Source: Neurospora crassa OR74A | Taxonomy: Eukaryota; Ascomycota; Sordariomycetes; Sordariales; Sordariaceae | Assembly: GCF_000182925.2 (NCBI RefSeq) | Contig: NC_026504.1 | Span: forward strand, 4,712,001-4,776,000 | DNA length: 64,000 bases | Direction of reading: 5' to 3' | Shown: in pieces, positions 1 to 11,841 of the stretch | Numbering within the stretch: position 1 is the first letter of the stretch | How the letters are laid out: each line of letters begins with the position of its first letter | Translations under genes and position numbers: made by a program | Notes under the pieces: model-generated | The model's database searches: none | Told to the model about the DNA's origin: nothing | Seen by the model: the letters and a program-made list of their open reading frames with translations, nothing else

Positions 1-3000
1 ACTCCATGTTTTTGTGCCGGGCCACTCCGGGGCAGCATGTGGGTTTAGTGGGGAAGAATGGAGGCGTCTGGACAGCCTTTGTCCACACAAAAGTGCCGCT
101 GGAACACGACCCAGCAGGGGTGTCTTTTGGAGATATCCACCACCTGCTGGGACGCCCGCTGTGCGGTTAGATTGTTGGAAGTGGAAGCTTCTCTGACCCC
201 GGACTTGCTGGCGTGTGCTCTAGACTCATCCGGATGGGTGGAAATCGACCCAGTTCGCCCAGCTCCCGGCTACTGTGTAGACAAGTCGCTTCGCTGGAGG
301 CATTGGTTGCGGCAATCTGGTGTACAGTGTGTCAGTGTGTCAAAGTGTCCTTGGTTCGTGATGGAGGTGGGTGGCAGCCAGAAACATGCACGCCCGCATT
401 CGCGGGAATCAATCTGACCTTTGGGGTGGTGTCGAATTGGATGTTGTCCGCAGGATTTTGGCGGCTGGAATTGAAGTCAAGTGTGATGTGAGGTGGAGCA
501 AAAAGACGCTTTCGGTTGCAGTGGAATGGGGTCTCCACGGCGCGTTTTTCGGGTTTTCTGGAGTTTTCTGGGGTCACGGAAATCGTGGGATGCCCCTGGG
601 GAACTGGGGGGGGGAGGCTCGGGGCAAACTGTGGGTGAAGAAAGCCTGGAGAGCGCCGAGAACCAAAAGACCTGCCAAGCCGATCCACATCCGGCCGAGT
701 ATTGTGGGGTATCCACATGTGCCCACTCATGACGCCTTGGCGGGAGCCACCTAGAAATTTTTGTAGGTCATGTTCGGCTTGTGGGCGAGCGGCTGCTTGC
801 CAGCTTCCGACTCTGCCCCTGCCGATGACTGCAATCGCGATGACGATGGTGCGCGACTCGGTACTATAGCGGCCGAAAACCACGGGATCAGCGAGCTTTC
901 CAGGTTGTATGTACATAGTAGCTGCTGGCTGCCTACCTCTAGGTACCTAGTGTAGTCAACACTGACTGGAGGGGCAAGAGGGAGGAAGATATTCCAACCT
1001 GAGTCGACGAAACATTAAAACCAGTCTCGCCAGTTCTTCCACGCATCAAAACATCACATGTTTCACTTTGAATCCAGGTAACTCAAGCAATACTATAGTC
1101 ACCTGCTTCATTCTTTCCTCCCGTTGTTTGTCTCCCGTTGTTCGATACCTCCCGCTATGCTCTCCACATTTGGGCTTCTGGGGTCGGAACTGAACAGGTG
1201 CACCTGCAAACTCGATAAAACACCACTTTCATTTACGCGGTGGCGACGAGGTTGACAAAAGCAGAACCCCATTTCTGTTCTTCAATATCCTCCTGCATCA
1301 AAGATATCGCCCGCTTCCTCTGGTTCCATGGACGGTGCCACCTCTCGATTTCAACCTACACAAACCTTCGCCAAATTTTGGCTCTCATCTTTTGGGTTGG
1401 TGACGAGGATCCCCTACTTGAACAACACCTTCTGTAGATTACACGTGGGCTGCCTGAGTCGCGCGTCCCAACGCCCCATCTGGAGGTGTCCTTGGAACCT
1501 GAAATTACAGATTTGTCTAGCCTCGTGTATTGATCGAAATCTGCTGTTCCAGACTGTTCCATTCTGTTGCTATCAGACATACTTATCCTTTTTCTCCAAT
1601 TCATGCGAACTACACATCAACCAGCATAAAAGCGAGAAAGAGGCTTTCAATAGTCGGATCTACCTCTAATGCTACACGCCCATTCAATTACCAACGACGT
1701 CACAATCCCGTCCGGCAGTTCGCTCAACACTTTACTATGCAGTGCATACTACTAGTATAATGGTGTACTTCTCCACAGACACACCCAGCATCAAAAAGCG
1801 CTAGCGCCAAGTCTGGATATCTTTAGGTGCGCGTTTCACAAGAAACTGATCAGCGTGCTCCAACGTTCGTCATCACCTGTGGATGCTTTGTTTGAACAAT
1901 AGTGTTGCAAATCACTTCCTAACTCGCTAAACCCTCCGCATCGCTTAAAGATCAGAGAAACACACCCAGAGCAAGCAACTGGCAGTGTTGTGGTGTGGAT
2001 GAAGAAAATACCAGATTTACGAAAACTATCGACCTCTAGCCACAATATCTTGACCATCTAGGCTCTTTGGAAACCATCGTCAGTATAGAAACCGAGATGG
2101 ATGAGATCATGCAGTGGAGCCGTACCTACATGTCTGTCCCATGGTAGGCGCCGTCGAGTTGCAGCCGCTAGGAACCTGGCTGTACGTATTACCTACCTAC
2201 CTTAAGTATAGGTGGGTACGCAGCACCCATTTGCAACAACATCAGTTGCTAGACCGCACCTGGCTGGTAGCGTCCGGCCTGCTACCAACCGCACCCAAGG
2301 GCTGCCTGAAAATGAGATCGACTATTGTACCTCTACTCTTGTTTACTCGAGGTCCGCAGGAACACGGCTGTCAATGGGGGCATCCGTCCATTGTGCTGAC
2401 ATTTACGGTGCCATATCTTTCGGACAAGAAGCTGGCCTCCATCTCGCCCGTGGCAGCTCGGGACTCACTTGAGCGGCCCGTTCTTTGACACTGCCCGGCC
2501 GTCAACCATGCCTCTTTAACCCCGAATCGGTAGGATGTACAAGACTACAATCATGGGACGCTACCCTGCCGCCAATCCGCCTTACACCTGCAACCCCAAC
2601 AGTAGCGCGGCAGGCCCATCTGTGAGAGCAGACTGGAGCTTCTTGAACCTTCTTCTTTTAGTGTCTTGACCAGGTAGTCACCAGAAGACCCTAACGTTAT
2701 AAGCCCCGAGATCCGGAAAACCAACCAAGACTGTCTTCAGGCCAAGTATATGCCTATGTGGATTCCCTTGACGTCTCGCTTTGTCTCCCCCTTCTCCGTG
2801 TGCAGCCAATCTGTGGTGGTGCTCATGAGTGGAGGGTTCAAGAGCAAGGAGTTAAAACCCAAGAAACCATCTTGAAATACCTGACCAAAGACCAGGCCAC
2901 CAATGCACCTTCCACACGCCCATTCAACTCAAATCCGGGGAAGGACTCCACGGAAGCCTCGTTTAAACACTACAATACCATCGGGAAGATGACGACGAGG

Positions 3001-4420
3001 ATCATGGAGAACGAACCCTTGTCGCGATGCCCGACCGACCGGCCGGCGGACCGATACTCCACATGCAAGCCAGATCGCAACCACGACCTTGAGTCTTGCC
3101 GGTCACACCGCGGCGTCCATTCTGATTTGCTAACCGCTCTAATACCCTTGTACTCGGTCTGCCATACTTCTATTAGAGAGCCAATAGGCATCTTCCTCCA
3201 TCGCCACATCGCTGAAGTGTTGCCGCAAACCCGATCCTTGAACGTCCAAGAACGTCTTCTCCGGACTATCGACAGCTCCGACGCCCGTATTAGGAAGCAA
3301 CATCTCATCCTTCCTGTGTATGTCCTTGCAAGTGACCGCCTTACCACACGCTGAAGAGAAATCATGAGCCCAAGATGAGCTCGAGCACAGAATTCTGATA
3401 AACACTTTGCTGGGCATGATCTAATCGCAAGCGCGCGGCCATGTTTCTCCAGTCTCAGTTAGTTTTCTCTTGTCCATCACGATGCTACATTCAAGGGGAC
3501 ATAGCGCTTTCTCTGGATAGTAATACGCACCTTCAGCGGACATCTCATTGATCATCCGAAAGTTTGGTGGCATATGATCTAGCTTCGGGCATTTCTTGCT
3601 GTTGATACTAAATCCTGCCGAGAAATGCACATACCTATAGCTCAGACGATTTGAGGCAATTTCTTCAGTGTACCATAAGCAAACAATATAATACAACGAC
3701 ATTGGTGTGTTTGGCTAACTAACAGTAGGTATGGATCGAAGGAATCGGGCTCGAACGTATCCAACTTAATCCGCCTTCAGGTTTCTCAGCACGTATAGCT
3801 GAAAGTTCATCATGATAGCTTTGAGCTTTCTCGGTAACTACCGAACTACAGTCTTCGCATACTCTACATCACTGCGAGCTGGGCTGTCGTGACCGGAAAC
3901 AACCTTGAAAGTATTGCTCTCAGCCTTTCCGTCTGGTCTAGGCCGAGTTCACGACTAAACCGAAGGTGAGCTATACCTGTGGTACGGATAAGTAACCTGA
4001 CAACCAGAGTTACAACATGCAAGATCGCATCGATATGTCGCATTAACCCCTGCGGCGATATATTGTCTTATGCACCCCGCCATTTGTCCCCGGAAAAGGG
4101 GCCGTTTTTCCACCACCATGGAGCGCGCATCAGAAGCAGTCAACACTCTGCCAAACTCGTGTCAGCTTTCGTTTTCAAAGCACCAGAAAAACATGTCGAG
4201 TCCGATGTGTTCAAAAGGCATTGACATTCTCTTTACGACATTAGAAAAGGTGGCCCGCACAAATGCGCCCCGGACGTGACATACCGGCATTGGCTTGACA
4301 ACATCATGAGGTCCTTACATATACAACATGGCTGTGGTAATAGGGGTAATTATATTGCTTCTTTCCATCCGGCTGTACGTGTGTAATCGCACCTGGCCCT
4401 TCTGGACACGACGTCGGTTC

Positions 4421-4474
<54 letters not shown>

Positions 4475-6306
4475 TGAGAGACCACACACTCTACAGATCA
4501 TAGGGGTCCGCCGGCTCCTTACTGTGTTACCGTTATCCATCTAGTATCCGTTGTGGCTGCTTTTATTTGCTTCGTTTTGCCTGGACTGATCATGGTCCTG
4601 CTGGAAAACACTTATCGCGCTCGGAGTTTGCTGCGCAAGCGTTAGGCTGTCAGGCCTAGTGGAAGTTGGAAAAACCCGTTCACAGACCGCTATACTCAGA
4701 TGAACTTGGGGTCTTTGGCAGCCATCGCACATCTTCCACGCCAACATCCCTGGTGCTGGTAACTGAAAGCAACTCACATGATCAACCGTTGAGTTTCTCA
4801 GATAATTCTGAACATAGCAGCCACAGAGCCATTAACATTGTCGTCCAATCGGTAGAATGAAGCGTCCCAGTCTGCATGTCAAAAACCACGTGTCGGCAAA
4901 TATCGCAATGGTCGGACGGGATGGTTTAGCAGTTTGCAGTATGCCTAACCTCCTCACATCCTCCTCTCTCGGATATTTCTACCTACCTCTATGCCACTTT
5001 AGTATTTCGGAGGAAGGAAGCACGACAGAACCGTTCGAAGTTCAGATCCGGGCGTACCAAGCTTTACTAAATGCCTACTGCGGGGAAGAAGCATATCATG
5101 ATCGGCAAACATTGGGAGGAAGAAAGAGAGACCATATATGGAGTCGTATCAACAAACATCAGATGTTGGATACTTATTCACTCAACTATAGGAGCAGGAC
5201 GACAGCGACATAACATATTCGATGATAGGTGACCATTGGAGAGATTAGCCGTGGTTAGTTGCTGGTTGATGAACATGATGCTACCTTCTACGAGGCCACA
5301 CGCTGTTAATGATGATCAGTTTTTACTTCACGGTCTGGTGATGGATCTGTGGTAAATTGGTGGGCTTCTTTGTTCGCAAACCAGCATTCCATATGTCGGA
5401 CAGCTTCCCATGAAACTCAACTGAGAAAAAGAACCATCTCTCAAATGAGAAGCTAACGGCCATATATCATCACTCATTGACGCGCACTTCTAAGAAGTCC
5501 ATTGGAATAAGTTCTTCACAGCGAAACAAGCGTTTCTCAGTCTTCACAGATGTCAACTCGGCAATCCACAAAAAGTCGAGTCCCTCCACTAAACAACAAC
5601 TCATCGCCAGTCAGTTGAAGCAACGGCGTCCATTACCACCAGTGCTGCATACATACCTAGTGTGGAGCTGCAGTGGTCTCGTAGTCACCGATCATGAGAT
5701 CCTCTCCCAAAGTCCGGCACTTACCATAACAACCCCTGTTCTCCCACGAAGCACTAACGACCGTATCCTACCCTCTACCTTACTGTAGACTCGCATTCGT
5801 CGCCGTCAAACTCTCCGGATGTTCAGTGGGCAGGTGATGCCCAGGTTCTGCTCGAGCTACCGTGACAGTTGACGAGCAGTTACCTAGGTACTCAGAGTGC
5901 TTACTTACCTCTAGATGGCCGTAATGACACCCCAACTTTGATGTCTCATTTAGTTTCTGCGTCATCTCCGTCGAAGGTTCCTGGAATTTTATTACGGCAA
6001 GATTGTAAGGATTGGGCGAGGATCATTTTTTTTTTCTACAAGCTGCAGACCTTGGGTACTATGTAGGTATCATTTGCTTTTGGACGACACAAAGGTACGA
6101 GAGTTTCCTTGAGCTAGTCAATCTTGAAACTTGAGGGAAAGTTTTTGGAGACGATCTGCACACACTTGATAGATGCTGGCTAGAATTTGGGTAATGCAAT
6201 ATTCAAGTGTCGCTGGCGATGCCCGGAGTGTATCAGGCTTGTTGCAGCAAGTACAATTTTGCGTGCATGCTATAGGCTCGGAATATGAGTTATCCATTAC
6301 TAAGAA
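1..6306. other. gene-poor intergenic stretch
   Basis: I find no convincing protein gene here. Several open frames exceed 100 codons, for example minus 332-916 and plus 2758-3354. They lack recognisable domains, overlap competing frames, or begin at non-ATG codons, and no coherent exon chain with good splice sites could be built. The stretch holds a 49-bp poly(A) tract (4422-4470) and short ACCTACCT/CTAGGTA motifs of the kind scattered through the other intergenic regions of this window. A noncoding transcript is possible but cannot be judged from sequence. Confidence 0.5.
4422..4470. repeat. poly(A) tract, 49 bp
   Basis: An uninterrupted run of 49 A residues between ...GGTTCC and GTTTTGAG. 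It is the longest homopolymer in the window. It could be a slippage-prone microsatellite, the tail of a retroposed sequence, or an assembly artefact. I see no SINE-like internal Pol III boxes or target-site duplication next to it. Confidence 0.9.
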
Positions 6307-6377
6307 GCGCCAGTGGTTTAGTGGTAAAATCCATCGTTGCCATCGATGGGCCCCGCGTTCGATTCGCGGCTGGCGCA
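6307..6377 (+). tRNA. tRNA-Gly (anticodon GCC)
   Basis: A 71-nt cloverleaf. The acceptor stem GCGCCAG pairs with CTGGCGC and is followed by discriminator A. The anticodon stem CATCG/CGATG closes the loop TTGCCAT, giving anticodon GCC. The T arm is CCGCG-TTCGATT-CGCGG. There is no intron and CCA is not encoded. A T5 run at 6381-6385 just downstream fits a Pol III terminator. Confidence 0.97.
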
Positions 6378-8044
6378 AATTTTTCTTTTCTGTTTTCCTA
6401 TCTTTTTTTTTTTCCGCTCAGGTTTCCACTTGTTTTCCCTTTTCATTCTTTTCCCCCATCGTCTTATAGCTTTATTCCTTTTTCCATAGATCGATGCTAC
6501 CCAATGTTTATTCTCTCATGTCCTCGTTTTCCCTCCATTGTGTGGTATCGTGTTGCATCAGTTGAACCAGGAGTTACTCGCAGCACTGCAGTGGTGCGCA
6601 CGCTACGGGAAGCATAGGTAACGATCAGGCTTGCTCAACCATTAGAGCAAACTACGCACAATTAGCCCTCTGGCTCGACGTCCCATAATTTCTTCCATTG
6701 TCATTGATACGCGAGTCACTCTTACATTATTTCCATCGTTTTTCCCTTCTCAAAGTTCCCGCTGCAGTGTCTCTTAACGCATGCGCCACCAGGGCAGCTG
6801 CGACACAAACTTGTACTAATAACCTCACATTTCATCAGATACTGTTGTTGACTCGCAACGCCGACATTGGCAGAAGGGGTTTTCATAAGGTAGTCGAGAC
6901 AAGCTCAAAGTCTTGCACGAATTTGTTATATTGGCCTTTCAGTCAGAAACGAAGCTGAATTTGTTGAGTGTCTGCAGCGGGGAGTGGTAAGTTTGGCCGC
7001 TTGGATTCAGAGGACTCGTCATAGAAGAGGTATCCAATTCACTTGCCCTTGCCTGCCAGGTCGTTCGGAGAATGGGGCCGGGTTTTAAACAGCTCTCAGT
7101 ATGTATTTGGTACTTGAGAAGCAGAATTCAACGACGCTGTCACGGCTGCGTTTGGCTCCAGCGAAGTAGAGAATGATCTTTATGGTATCCTACATGCCTA
7201 CTGATCAATCGCCACCGACTGAGGTGATCTCTCGATAACATCTGTCGACAAGCTGTGAATCTATTTCCTGCTCCAAGACAATCCAGTGAAGATCCTCACG
7301 GCGAAGTTCATTGCACAACTGAGCGGCTCGCACAGATGGAGATGGCAGGGGATGGGTAGTGAAATCAATGAGCCCATGCAGACAGACAAACAAACAAACA
7401 AATTAACAACAAGCAATGACTGCTGAGAACAACCACACCAGGAAGGCTTTGAGGTTTTATTATCCCAAAAGACAGGGAGAAATAAAAAAAAAAAAAAAAA
7501 AAAAGGAGGAAAAGTGCATCGAGTTTGCTAGCATGAGAAGAGTTACCGACTCCCCTACTCTCCGTTTGCGGTGGCGCCGATACCGACCAGCCAGTAACAT
7601 CAAACCCTTCACGTCCGTTTTATCATCGGCAGCAGACTTTTCGACTCACGGGAGGGAGAGGCCTACCACGCGTGCGGGATGAGATTCAAAAATTTGTTTG
7701 TCCCAAGCCTCTTAGTGCCGTAACTTCAACATCAGCAGCCCGAATGGAGATGGCTACAGACGTGAATCGGATATTGTCGACACCAGGCAAGAGGAAAGCT
7801 ACTTTGGGCCTCAAATGACCTGTTTGTTGCAAACAGCGACCATGTTGGAAAGGCAAAGGTTAGCTGACTACCTACCTCCGGCGAGAAGGTTGGAGGCGAT
7901 TCGATTCGCGTAAAGAGAATTGGATGATAAGTAACGAGGGTGACCCGCGTCCTCTGCTCCTCAGGGCCTACTCTGTAACACACACTCTCCAGCTGTTGAA
8001 GAGAAAGTTCTTCGTCATTCTCATTTTCATCTGGAGGAACTCGG
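6378..8044. other. intergenic region with pyrimidine tract and A-run
   Basis: No gene is supported. Immediately after the tRNA-Gly comes a ~100-bp T/C-rich tract (about 6380-6480). An A-run lies near 7485-7504. The right part is presumably the promoter and leader of the dynamin-like gene that starts at 8045. Confidence 0.5.
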
Positions 8045-11025
8045 ATGGACATTTTTGATAAACTTGCACTTCAAAGACCAAAAGTTCCGCAGCCAGAACC
8101 ACCATCACCATCACCATCACCATCGTCCTTATCTCCCCAATCACGATCTCCACCATTACTACCTGCGCGAGAAGTACCATCACGATCACTACCTACGCAA
8201 GAAAGCTTCATTCGACAACGACCACTTACTCAAACACCAACTACTCAAGCACTACCACCACTAGAACCGGCACAATCTCCTCCCATTCCTCTCAAGATGA
8301 GTACCCCGTACAACAAAACCAAAGGCCTCCAAGGTCTCGACAGTCTAGGCAACCACATCTACCTCGAGAAGCAAGATCGTCTCCGAGACATTGGCATCGA
8401 CATCCAGACATCTCAGGTGACTACCTATCCAAATTTCCCTTCAATCGCCTACGCTACCATCATGCCTCTAGAGCCCAACTCCATAACTGAGCCTGCATCA
8501 CCTCAATTAAAGCTAACCCCAGCCCCCCTTTTAGATCGTCGTAGTAGGCGGCCAATCCTCCGGCAAGAGTTCGCTCCTCGAACTTTTGACAGGTTTCGCC
8601 TTTCCCCGAGGCCAGGGCCTCTGCACCCGGTATGCCACGCAGATTACGCTGCGGCGGGCCTCGGTCGTGAGCATTGTTGTCTCCATCACGCCGAGGAACG
8701 ATTGTGAGGAGGAGCTGAAGGCGGAGCTGAGGGAGTTTAGGAGAGAGTTGGAGGAGTTTGATCCGAAGGAGTTGGGAGAGATTATTGAGGATGTGAGTAT
8801 TCCTCGCTTCTTTTATTTCCCCCTTTTCAGCGTGACTTGGGTTTTGAGTACCTACCTACCTAGCCTTCCTGAGGACAGGACCTCTTGATATCTGGATATT
8901 GTTGTTGTGTCAGGAACTCCGGGGTACTGATTGCTGACTGCTGACTGCTTCTAGGCTGCTATCGTCATGGGCATTCGTGCCGGTAATAACAAGGATGATA
9001 TGTCTCTGCCGATGTTCAGTGATGACATCTTGAAGGTCGAAATCTCGGGTCCTGATGTTAGTCAAACCTTCCCAGACCGTGGTGGTTGAGCCAGGTAGAT
9101 TGACAAAAATGCAGCAACCTCACCTTACGGTTATCGATGTGCCTGGATTGTTCCAGGTTACCGGCGATGCAGGTGAGTAGAACAGCATGGGCTTAGGGAA
9201 TCGCGGCACCTGGAAACATCCGCTAACATTTCGAACTAGGCGGCACCACTGAACTGGACAAAACTATGGTCGAGAGAATGGTGAAGAGATACATGCGGAA
9301 TGAAAGAACGATGTATGTCCAAAGCCACCCACCTTATAGTTTTTCATTCTGACCAGAACGAAGTGTCCTAGCAGTTGTGCCTTGTCTTTCTGACCCGGCT
9401 ACGGAACGCATTCTTCAAATGGCCAAGGAAGCTGACCCAGCCGGTGTCCGGACTATTGGCGTTCTTACCAAAGCTGACTTGGTCTATGAGAAAGCCGTCC
9501 TTAGCAACCTGCTTAAGCAAGTGCAAAGTGGCACCCTCAAGCTGGGCTACTTCATTGTTCGCAACAGAGGTGCCGATGAAGACGACCTCTCTATCGACCA
9601 GTGCAAGCTGAAGGAACGTGAGCTCTTCCTCAAGCCGCAGTGGAGTGAGATCAATCGTATCGGCCGCACTGGAGTTGAAGCTCTCCGGTCTGAGCTCCAG
9701 ACCTTGCTCATGGACCTCGCCAAACGAGAATTGCCCAAACAAAAGGCTGAAGTCCTGGACAGACTCACTGATTGCCTTGAGAAACAGAAGGAGATGGGCA
9801 TCGCCAGACCGGATGCTGTTACACAGAGAGAGTACCTCACCAAGCATGCCTCCAAATTCGAGCGCATTGCCCGAGATGCCCTAGAGGGGCGATATGGTGT
9901 CAACCCGATCTTCGCTGAAGAACCCCAACTCAGGCTGATCACCAAGATCATCAGTCTGAACGAAGGTTTCTCGGACTTGATGTGGAGGAAAGGTCACCTC
10001 CGCAACTTTGAGGGAAGTACTGCGAAGGAAAAGACGAAGAGGTATGACGCCGACGACTCCGAACCGTTGGAGTACGAAGAGCTGGCAAACGAAGCCCACT
10101 CCGCCGCTCTTTCGTACCCAGAGCTCAGAAATGTCTTCCCCAATGACAACTTTGAATGTGAACCCCCTTCGAATGATCCGATCATGGAACACATCGGCCA
10201 TTGTTACCGGGAGAGTAGAGGCCCGGAGCTCGGAACGGTATGTCTTTCCAGGGCTGCTTGCTTCGATATTTTCTCGTCCAAAGGTAGTCTGTACTGACCT
10301 ATCTACTCTTTGTCTAGTTTGGCGGCTCGATGCTCCCCATCACCTTCCGCGAACAAGCTCGAAAGTGGGCTCCTATTGCTAATGCTCATGTTCGAACCGT
10401 AATTCTCACGGTTCATTGCTTCATCAAGCAACTACTATCCACCGTGTTTGTTGATGAGCGCATGCGGGATGAGCTCTGGGAATCAGTGCTTCACGATGCC
10501 CTCATTGTCGCCTACGCTCGCGCCCTTCGAAAGGCTGATTATCTTATCGGCATCGAGCTCCGGAGTTGTCCATCAACATACAACCATTATTTCGCCGACA
10601 ACTTGCAGAAATCTCGAACGGAAAGGATGGAGGCGCAAGTCGCTGTCTTGGAGAAGGAGAGCCAGAGTCGGGTCGAACAAGGGAGTAGCGCGGCGGTAGA
10701 CACCAGGGCCGAGCTAAAGAAGATGGCCAGAGAAAAGAGCAACGCAGAGCAGGTCAAGGAGGATATTCACGATACGCTCAAGAGCTACTACAAGGTGGCC
10801 AGAAAGCGGTTCGTCGATGTCATGTGCCAGCAGGCGATTGACGACCACTTGCTGAACGGGGATGACAGTCCCTTGAGGATTCTGACGTCGGATATGGTGG
10901 CCAAGATGAGCGACTCGCAGCTCGATCGGATTGCGGGAGAGGACGCGGCTACAAAGAGGGAGAGGGAGAGGCTGGACGCTGAGATTGCGGGGCTGAAGAC
11001 TGCTTTGGATGTTCTGCGAGCCTGA
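8045..11025 (+). CDS. dynamin-family (Mx-like) large GTPase
   Basis: Seven exons fit with exact phase: 8045-8416, 8535-8792, 8955-9056, 9115-9172, 9240-9312, 9364-10237 and 10318-11025. They give 814 aa. The dynamin GTPase motifs are in order: P-loop GGQSSGKSS (residues ~129-137), a conserved switch-I threonine in CTRYATQ, DVPG (~252-255) and TKAD (~323-326). The rest is an alpha-helical middle/stalk region; no PH domain or proline-rich tail follows. Members of this family polymerise on membranes or other polymers and hydrolyse GTP. Fungal Mx-like members are mostly uncharacterised, so a specific role is not inferred. The first ~84 residues are Pro/Ser-rich. A second ATG at 8297 (MSTPYNKTKG...) lies just before the conserved domain and could be the true start, giving 730 aa. 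Introns use GTGACT, GTGAGT, GTTAGT and GTATGT donors. Confidence 0.9.
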
Positions 11026-11326
11026 GGATGGAAGGTTGTGACTTGAGAACAAGGGAAGGAACTTATCTATCTTCGCACAGAACCCGCCTATGGTACCTCG
11101 GTGATAAAATATAGTAAGTGTGGGATGGACAGTCTGTGATACAAGTATAATTCACCATAGAACATGTGAACAGGCATTGTCTGGATCAAACTCGTTATAT
11201 GATAGTTGTATCACTTTTTGTTGTCTTGTTTTTGTTTCGTCAGGGTGTGGATGGCGTTGTTGCTGCTAGTACTCTGTATACCCCTATAGGTGAGATATTT
11301 TGGTATTTCTTATAACAATTAGTGGT

Positions 11327-11411
11327 GGTCCGGTGGCGAAATGGTATCGTGTGGTCCTCCTAATTCGGGAGGATAAGACTGAGGTTGTGGGTTCGAGTCC
11401 CATCCGGATCG
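11327..11411 (+). tRNA. tRNA-Arg (anticodon CCU) with 13-nt intron
   Basis: An 85-nt gene. The acceptor stem GGTCCGG pairs with CCGGATC (one G-U) and is followed by discriminator G. The D stem is GCGA/TCGT. The anticodon loop is CTCCTAA, giving CCU, and the anticodon stem TGGTC pairs with GACTG with two wobbles. The T stem is GTGGG/CCCAT. A 13-nt intron (about 11363-11375) sits one nucleotide 3' of the anticodon, the canonical position, and contains GGGAGGA, which can pair with the anticodon region. A T6 run follows at once. Exact intron ends could shift by one base. Confidence 0.93.
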
Positions 11412-11841
11412 TCCGATTTTTTGCTCTTTTTTCTTCCCTAAAGTCTGAGTGGACTTAGTTCCGAGGTTTTTCTGTTTTTTTATATTTTTAGTCTACGGGA
11501 AGTTCTCAGAGCGTGACTTTTCATGCCACTTAGTTACAAACGTGTGCGTGGTGCAAACACGGGTTTTGTTACAATTTGTGTGTCTTGTTGAGTCACGGTT
11601 TGATGGATGCATGCGGGAAATTCCTCAGTTCTGTGTCGAGGAACTTCAACTCAGCCTAAACTTCAATAGAGCGCAGCGCCTCTTGTGAAACATCTCTTCC
11701 TGGTTTTTCTCCGTCGTGCAAGTGATTACCGAAACATTCGCTTGGATATCATCAACCAGAAAACATTGATCCTTCCAACTGTGATTGTGACTGAGTTACT
11801 TCGACCCAGTCCATACTTTACTTCACATCTCATTCCCAACC
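11412..11841. other. promoter/leader region of the histidinol-phosphatase gene
   Basis: No coding frame is supported. The region contains the Pol III terminator of the upstream tRNA-Arg, a perfect TGAGTCA element (11589-11595) and the presumed 5' leader of the gene starting at 11842. Confidence 0.6.
11589..11595. promoter_or_regulatory. CPC-1/Gcn4-type element TGAGTCA
   Basis: A perfect TGASTCA palindrome about 247 bp upstream of the histidinol-phosphatase ATG. In Neurospora, CPC-1 (the Gcn4 homologue) activates amino-acid biosynthetic genes through this element under cross-pathway control, so position and target gene fit. The 7-mer is expected several times by chance in 64 kb, so function is inferred. 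Confidence 0.55.

Noticed and set aside
332-916. 194-codon minus-strand open frame
   Set aside because: No domain, composition unlike the real genes, overlapped by several plus-strand frames, and no splice-linked neighbours.
2758-3354. 198-codon plus-strand open frame
   Set aside because: No recognisable motif, non-ATG start, and a competing antisense frame over the same DNA.
8055-8264. His-rich frame over the first exon of the GTPase gene
   Set aside because: A second-frame reading of CCATCA repeats inside the Pro/Ser-coding exon; no continuation across splice sites.
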